A DNA stretch of 64,000 nucleotides. It comes from Treponema sp. OMZ 838. Lineage in GTDB: Bacteria; Spirochaetota; Spirochaetia; Treponematales; Treponemataceae. The notes under the pieces were generated by a model, which was not told the origin of the DNA, ran no database searches, and was given only the letters and a program-made list of their open reading frames with translations. The position numbers were made by a program, and so were the translations under genes. How positions within the stretch are numbered: the first letter of the stretch is position 1; every line of letters starts with the position of its first letter. The stretch is taken from positions 1,054,001 to 1,118,000 of the forward strand of contig NZ_CP009227.1 of NCBI RefSeq assembly GCF_000775995.1. The letters are read 5' to 3'. This document shows positions 60,447 to 64,000 of the stretch, piece by piece.

Positions 60447-61448
60447 ATGACGGCATTTTTTTCTACCGTACATACGGTATTTACCGGTATCGTGTTGCAG
60501 GCGGTGCCGTTCATGCTGCTGGGGGCGCTTTTGTCCTCGGCTCTATACGCTTTTGTTCCCGACCGGCTGCTGGTCAAGATTTTTCCTAAAAAATACGGGC
60601 TCGGTTTTTTAACCGCGCTCTTTGCCGGAGCGTTATTCCCCGTTTGCGAGTGTGCTGCCGTTCCGCTGATGCGCAGTCTGATTAAAAAAGGCGTCGCGAT
60701 GCCTATAGCGGTTACTTTTATGCTTGCGTCCCCCATCGTCAACCCTATTTCGATTGTGTCGACGCTGTACGCCTTTCCGCAACAGCCGTCCGTAGCGTTC
60801 TACCGGCTGTTCTTCGGTTTGCTGATTGCATTTGCGATTGGGCTTTTACTGCTGTTTTACCCCGAAGAAAAATACTTAAAGGAAGATTTTGATACGCAAC
60901 CGACAGCCCAGCCGCATTCCCTTGATAGTGCTGTGGCAGCATTTCGTCTTGCAACAGGCAGAAGTACACAGAACAGCCGCAGCGAAGCTCAATCGGACAA
61001 TTTCGAGGGCACCGCTACAGAAAGCAAAGCGCAATGGCTGCAAGTAAAAGTATACGCCCTATTGATGCACACCTGTTCGGAATTTTTTACCACAGGCCCC
61101 TTTTTAATCCTCGGTGCGTTTATCACCGCCCTGATACGCGCGGCCGTGCCTCAGGAGTTTTTCAGCATAACAAGCGGCAGTGCGGCAGGTTCGCTTCTTG
61201 TAATGATGCTTTTCGCTTTTGTATTTTCCGCTTGCTCCACCTCCGATGCCTTTATCGCCCGCAGCTTCTTAAACAGATTTTCCTTCGGTTCAATTCTCGG
61301 CTTTTTAGTATACGGCCCGATGATGGATATAAAAAACCTCTTTATGCTGTTGTCTTTGTTTAAAAAGCGGTTTGTGATAGAACTTACGCTTATTATCACG
61401 GCAATCAATTTTATCGGCATTTCAGTGTTGATTCGATTGGTTTTATGA
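60447..61448 (+). CDS. Permease of the ArsP/YraQ (DUF318) family
   Basis: A 333-residue membrane protein with about eight helices in two groups, separated by a polar linker (about 145-195). The family motif FPVCECAAVPLMRSLIKKG is at about 71-89, and the mirrored second half carries FSACSTSDAFIARSF. Both halves contain the Cys pair or Ser-rich turn typical of the group. Relatives export organoarsenicals or are predicted permeases for small solutes, often metal-linked; the substrate here is unknown. It is probably co-transcribed with the upstream methyltransferase. Confidence 0.85.
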   Translation: MTAFFSTVHTVFTGIVLQAVPFMLLGALLSSALYAFVPDRLLVKIFPKKYGLGFLTALFAGALFPVCECAAVPLMRSLIKKGVAMPIAVTFMLASPIVNPISIVSTLYAFPQQPSVAFYRLFFGLLIAFAIGLLLLFYPEEKYLKEDFDTQPTAQPHSLDSAVAAFRLATGRSTQNSRSEAQSDNFEGTATESKAQWLQVKVYALLMHTCSEFFTTGPFLILGAFITALIRAAVPQEFFSITSGSAAGSLLVMMLFAFVFSACSTSDAFIARSFLNRFSFGSILGFLVYGPMMDIKNLFMLLSLFKKRFVIELTLIITAINFIGISVLIRLVL

Positions 61449-61526
61449 TTAAAGAAGCTTCTGAGAAAATTTCGTCATATTTCTCTTGACTTTTTATTCC
61501 AATAAGTATATTATTACCGCCATTAC

Positions 61527-61600
61527 GGGGGCGTAGCGAAGCTGGTTATCGCGCTGGCCTGTCACGCCGGAGATCGCGGGTTCGAGCCCCGTCGCTCCCG
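61527..61600 (+). tRNA. tRNA-Asp (GTC)
   Basis: A complete 74-base cloverleaf: acceptor GGGGGCG/CGCTCCC with one G-T pair and discriminator G, anticodon stem GGCCT-GTC-ACGCC region, and T-loop GGTTCGAGCC. CCA is not encoded. Confidence 0.93.
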
Positions 61601-61603
61601 AAG

Positions 61604-61629
61604 AAGCTCACCGCGCAAGTGGTGAGCTT
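61604..61629 (+). terminator. Terminator after tRNA-Asp
   Basis: AAGCTCACC pairs with GGTGAGCTT around an eight-base loop, followed by TTATTTTT. It lies 3 bases after the tRNA. Confidence 0.85.
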
Positions 61630-61664
61630 TTATTTTTATAATAGTTACGATATGATCACACAAA

Positions 61665-61736
61665 CGGGCAGTAGCGCAGGGGTAGCGCGCTTGGTTCGGG
61701 ACCAAGAAGTCGGGGGTTCAAATCCCCCCTGCCCGA
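61665..61736 (+). tRNA. tRNA-Pro (CGG)
   Basis: A 72-base cloverleaf: acceptor CGGGCAG/CTGCCCG with discriminator A, D-stem GCGC, anticodon arm CTTGG-TTCGGGA-CCAAG, and T-arm GGGGG-TTCAAAT-CCCCC. The C1-G72 pair is typical of bacterial tRNA-Pro. CCA is not encoded. Confidence 0.93.
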
Positions 61737-61791
61737 TATTTTCTAAAATTAAAAAACGATAAGAAGAGCCTATCCTCCCTATCCAAAGATA

Positions 61792-61820
61792 TTGAGTAGA
61801 TTGCAAATTAAGACTATAGT
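61792..61820 (+). promoter_or_regulatory. Promoter giving a leaderless mRNA
   Basis: TTGAGT (61792-61797), a 17-base spacer and TATAGT (61815-61820), ending 6 bases before the ATG at 61827. The pattern is the same as at 59210. Confidence 0.65.
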
Positions 61821-61826
61821 TCCGCT

Positions 61827-62864
61827 ATGCGGCCGTGTCGCTTGTTTTCAATATTTTTTATCTTTTTTTTCCTCTTACCACCAATACTTTTAGCACAGGA
61901 CGCAAAGCGTCTCGATACTGCTGAAAAGACAAAAAAATTTCCGGTAAGCGGATTTATCGCATTTTCGCTCAACACCATGATTGCCGAAAGCCGCGAGTAT
62001 GTGTGCCGTTATGATGCCATTTTAAGTGATCTAAAATGGCCGCTTATACCTTCGGCCTCTTACACGCTTTATGGCGGCGTATATTTCCCGAAAGGGATTC
62101 ACCTTGAAGGGAATATTTCATTTATGCAGCCGATGGCTACCGCACCCATGACCGATTTGGACTTTGAGGGGATTCTGGCGACTCCTCAGCAGACGGGAAT
62201 AACCAAATTTTCCAAACATAACTGTACAATCGTTAACGGGCTAAGCTGGATGGTAAAACTCGGTTTACAGTTGCCGATGCCGCAGTCCGCAGCAATGAGG
62301 AGCGCCGGTATTGCAATGACGATAGAACCGATGCTCAGTTTTTACTATTCAAAAATCAGTTGGCATTCCTATGGGGGCTATCTGCAATATGCAAAAATAC
62401 GGCCGAACGGAACGTATGAACCGTGGAGCCCTGCATTACCTAAGGTGCCGCATATAGGATCGGCTGTATCGTATCAACAACAATTAATGATACCGGCAAT
62501 AGGAGTCGCTTTTGAAGCAACACTCCCTCATAAACTAACGCTTTTATCGGATTTTCACGTTACTGCCGATATTACAGCTTTCGCAGAAGATATCCACCAT
62601 GCTACTAATGTGCGATATGTTGACATTCTGGGCGGCGGATGGGCAATGCACGGTAATATCCGGTTGCATTGGAACTGCTTGCCGTTCCTTTTAGTATTCA
62701 TTAATCTCTTTTATCAATATTGTATAACAATGGAAGGTAGTAGTATTATTTATAATGGCATCACCTCAACTGAGCCAAGCTCCTATACACCACCCAATTC
62801 CGCAGGCACGTCTTTACGCGGTTGTACCTGCTCGATCGGGTGTGCCTTCCGGATAGGCCGGTAA
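61827..62864 (+). CDS. Omptin-like outer membrane beta-barrel protein
   Basis: A 345-residue exported protein. A very hydrophobic signal peptide covers residues 1-23 (ending LLAQ). The mature part is rich in alternating beta strands. The segment SREYVCRYDAILSDLKWPL, the glycine-aromatic strands and MTDLDFEG (about 108-115) resemble the omptin proteases, where an Asp pair follows the same strand, and SKISWHSYGGYLQY resembles a later omptin strand. The second catalytic pair (Asp-His) is not convincingly visible, so protease activity is doubtful. It appears to be translated from a leaderless mRNA and ends 2 bases before rpoN. Confidence 0.55.
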   Translation: MRPCRLFSIFFIFFFLLPPILLAQDAKRLDTAEKTKKFPVSGFIAFSLNTMIAESREYVCRYDAILSDLKWPLIPSASYTLYGGVYFPKGIHLEGNISFMQPMATAPMTDLDFEGILATPQQTGITKFSKHNCTIVNGLSWMVKLGLQLPMPQSAAMRSAGIAMTIEPMLSFYYSKISWHSYGGYLQYAKIRPNGTYEPWSPALPKVPHIGSAVSYQQQLMIPAIGVAFEATLPHKLTLLSDFHVTADITAFAEDIHHATNVRYVDILGGGWAMHGNIRLHWNCLPFLLVFINLFYQYCITMEGSSIIYNGITSTEPSSYTPPNSAGTSLRGCTCSIGCAFRIGR

Positions 62865-62866
62865 CC

Positions 62867-64000
62867 ATGCAGCAAATGGGGCAAACGCTCGGGCAACGGC
62901 TTGAGCAGCGAATGAGTCAAAGTCAAATCCAATCGCTGGATATATTGGCAATGCCGACCGTCGAACTTCGAGAAAGAATTGCGGAAGAACTTGCTGAAAA
63001 TCCGGCTTTGGAACTCATCCACGGAACACAACAAGTATCGCCTGCGCCAACCGGTCAAGCAAAACTGCTCGAACGGAAAGAGCCGTACTACCGCAACGAC
63101 CGAACATCGTCATCCTTTTCGACGGAAGCAAGCGACGTATTCCAGACTTTTTTAGAAAATATTCCGGCGCCTCAGCAGCAGAGCTTACAAAGTCATCTTT
63201 TGGAGCAACTGTTTGTTCACAAGCTGGATCCGCTTACCGCATCTTTTGCCGAACGGATTATCGGAAATTTAACAAATGACGGCTTCCATGTTGTCCCGCT
63301 AAACGAACTTTTTAAAACGGAACTCTCTGAAAACAAAGGAGAGAAAGCACTCGCTTTTACGCGGCATAAAATATCTCATGCATTATCGGTTATTCGACGG
63401 CTTGACCCTATCGGATGTGCAACACGGGATTTTAAGCAATCGCTTTTGGTTCAAGCAAAGATATTATTCCGTGATAAAACTACTATCGATCCCGTCTATA
63501 CCTATACGCTCGATATTTTGGCGCACCATTTTGACTATTTGGAAAAAGCGCGTCCGTATTCGCTCGTACGTGCCGTCAATGAAAACAAAGAAATTCCCTA
63601 TAAGCTGACACAAGAAAATGCAGAAGATATTCTTGCATTGATTGCATCGCTCAATCCTTTTCCGGGACGAGCCTTTACGCCGGATATAACACCGGACGAA
63701 TATATCATTCCAACTGCGTTCATCGAGCGGAATGATCAAGAATTCACCGTAAGAATAAATAACTTAGAAGTTCCGATTCTTACAGTCTCGCCCGAATTTC
63801 AGGATTTAATAAGCCACGCAAAAGATTCCGACTCTAAAACGTATATTAAAGAGCAGCTGCAAAAGGCAAAGGTTTTTATCGGAAGTTTAAACCAGAGGGA
63901 AAAAACAATTGTAGCAGTATTGCGTAAAATAGTATCGGCACAAGAAGCGTTCTTTTTAACCGGTGATAAGCGGCGGCTGGTTCCGCTTACGCAACAACAG
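62867..64000 (+). CDS. rpoN: RNA polymerase sigma-54 factor (partial, runs off the window)
   Basis: The first 378 codons of sigma-54. Region I is Gln/Leu-rich (QTLGQRLEQRMSQSQIQSLD, then ELRERIAEELAENPALE). The core-binding region has LLEQLFVHKLDPLTASFAERII, RRLDPIGCATRDFKQSLLVQ and SLNPFPGRAF. The DNA-binding regions, including the RpoN box, lie beyond the end. The ATG at 62867 is two bases after the omptin-like stop, with GGATAGG upstream, so it may be translated by coupling. Sigma-54 implies enhancer-dependent promoters elsewhere in the genome. Confidence 0.95.
   Translation, partial: MQQMGQTLGQRLEQRMSQSQIQSLDILAMPTVELRERIAEELAENPALELIHGTQQVSPAPTGQAKLLERKEPYYRNDRTSSSFSTEASDVFQTFLENIPAPQQQSLQSHLLEQLFVHKLDPLTASFAERIIGNLTNDGFHVVPLNELFKTELSENKGEKALAFTRHKISHALSVIRRLDPIGCATRDFKQSLLVQAKILFRDKTTIDPVYTYTLDILAHHFDYLEKARPYSLVRAVNENKEIPYKLTQENAEDILALIASLNPFPGRAFTPDITPDEYIIPTAFIERNDQEFTVRINNLEVPILTVSPEFQDLISHAKDSDSKTYIKEQLQKAKVFIGSLNQREKTIVAVLRKIVSAQEAFFLTGDKRRLVPLTQQQ

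Overview
The window looks like chromosome from a host-associated spirochaete, most likely an oral-type Treponema of moderate G+C. The pointers are a P83/100-family periplasmic coiled-coil protein, a 'Trep_Strep' family ECF transporter S component, a single-chain molybdenum hydroxylase of the kind found with labile-selenium genes in treponemes, a eukaryote-like CDP-alcohol phosphatidyltransferase, large surface lipoproteins, and a patchwork of housekeeping genes with small islands of broken mobile or defence genes. This assignment is an inference; there is no rRNA in the window.

Layout. 1-3.6 kb is a scrapyard: a 5'-truncated MmeI-like DNA methyltransferase and a duplicated scrap of its C-terminus, a UPF0175 protein, a WYL regulator, a ClbS/DfsB protein and the frameshifted start of a second AAA-ATPase/nuclease gene. 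3.6-7.3 kb holds a half-ABC exporter, murI and rsgA. 7.4-14.7 kb is a TetR-controlled transport operon: tetR, then two half-size ABC transporters, a two-domain ECF ATPase, an ECF T component and a Trep_Strep S component. A similar palindrome sits at the tetR promoter and before the transporters, and a foldable leader RNA precedes the first transporter. 14.7-18.5 kb encodes a heterodimeric ABC exporter. 18.4-25.6 kb is accessory DNA with dispersed long-hairpin repeats, an AAA-ATPase/PD-(D/E)XK protein, two small membrane proteins, an Ig/fibronectin-like lipoprotein whose C-terminus looks like a diversity-generating retroelement target, and a 28-copy heptamer repeat. 25.7-28.8 kb is an ArsR-regulated metal-efflux P-type ATPase.

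28.9-33.7 kb carries an RNA m5U methyltransferase, a PQQ-propeller protein and P83/100. 33.7-35.1 kb is an AT-rich island with a fused HNH / PD-(D/E)XK-like nuclease. 35.2-48.8 kb is mostly core: molybdenum hydroxylase, htpG, ychF, tex, a toxin-antitoxin pair, gltX, glyQS and a CDP-alcohol phosphatidyltransferase. 48.8-54.1 kb has a glycerophosphodiesterase, a SanA/YdcF-like protein, two tiny membrane proteins, a radical SAM protein, a second toxin-antitoxin pair abutting a scrap of a second ClbS gene, and an NAD(P)HX repair enzyme. 54.3-59.1 kb is a 1600-residue beta-helix lipoprotein. 59.2-64 kb has an RlmL-like methyltransferase, a permease, tRNA-Asp, tRNA-Pro, an omptin-like outer membrane protein and the first 378 codons of rpoN, which runs off the window.

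Three patterns cut across genes. First, at least seven genes have a -10 hexamer only 6-9 bases before the ATG and no usable Shine-Dalgarno sequence, which suggests leaderless mRNAs. Second, there are several families of long hairpins whose arms differ between copies yet still pair. Third, truncated gene scraps are duplicated at distant places in the window. All calls rest on reading the sequence and remembered family features; no database search was run.
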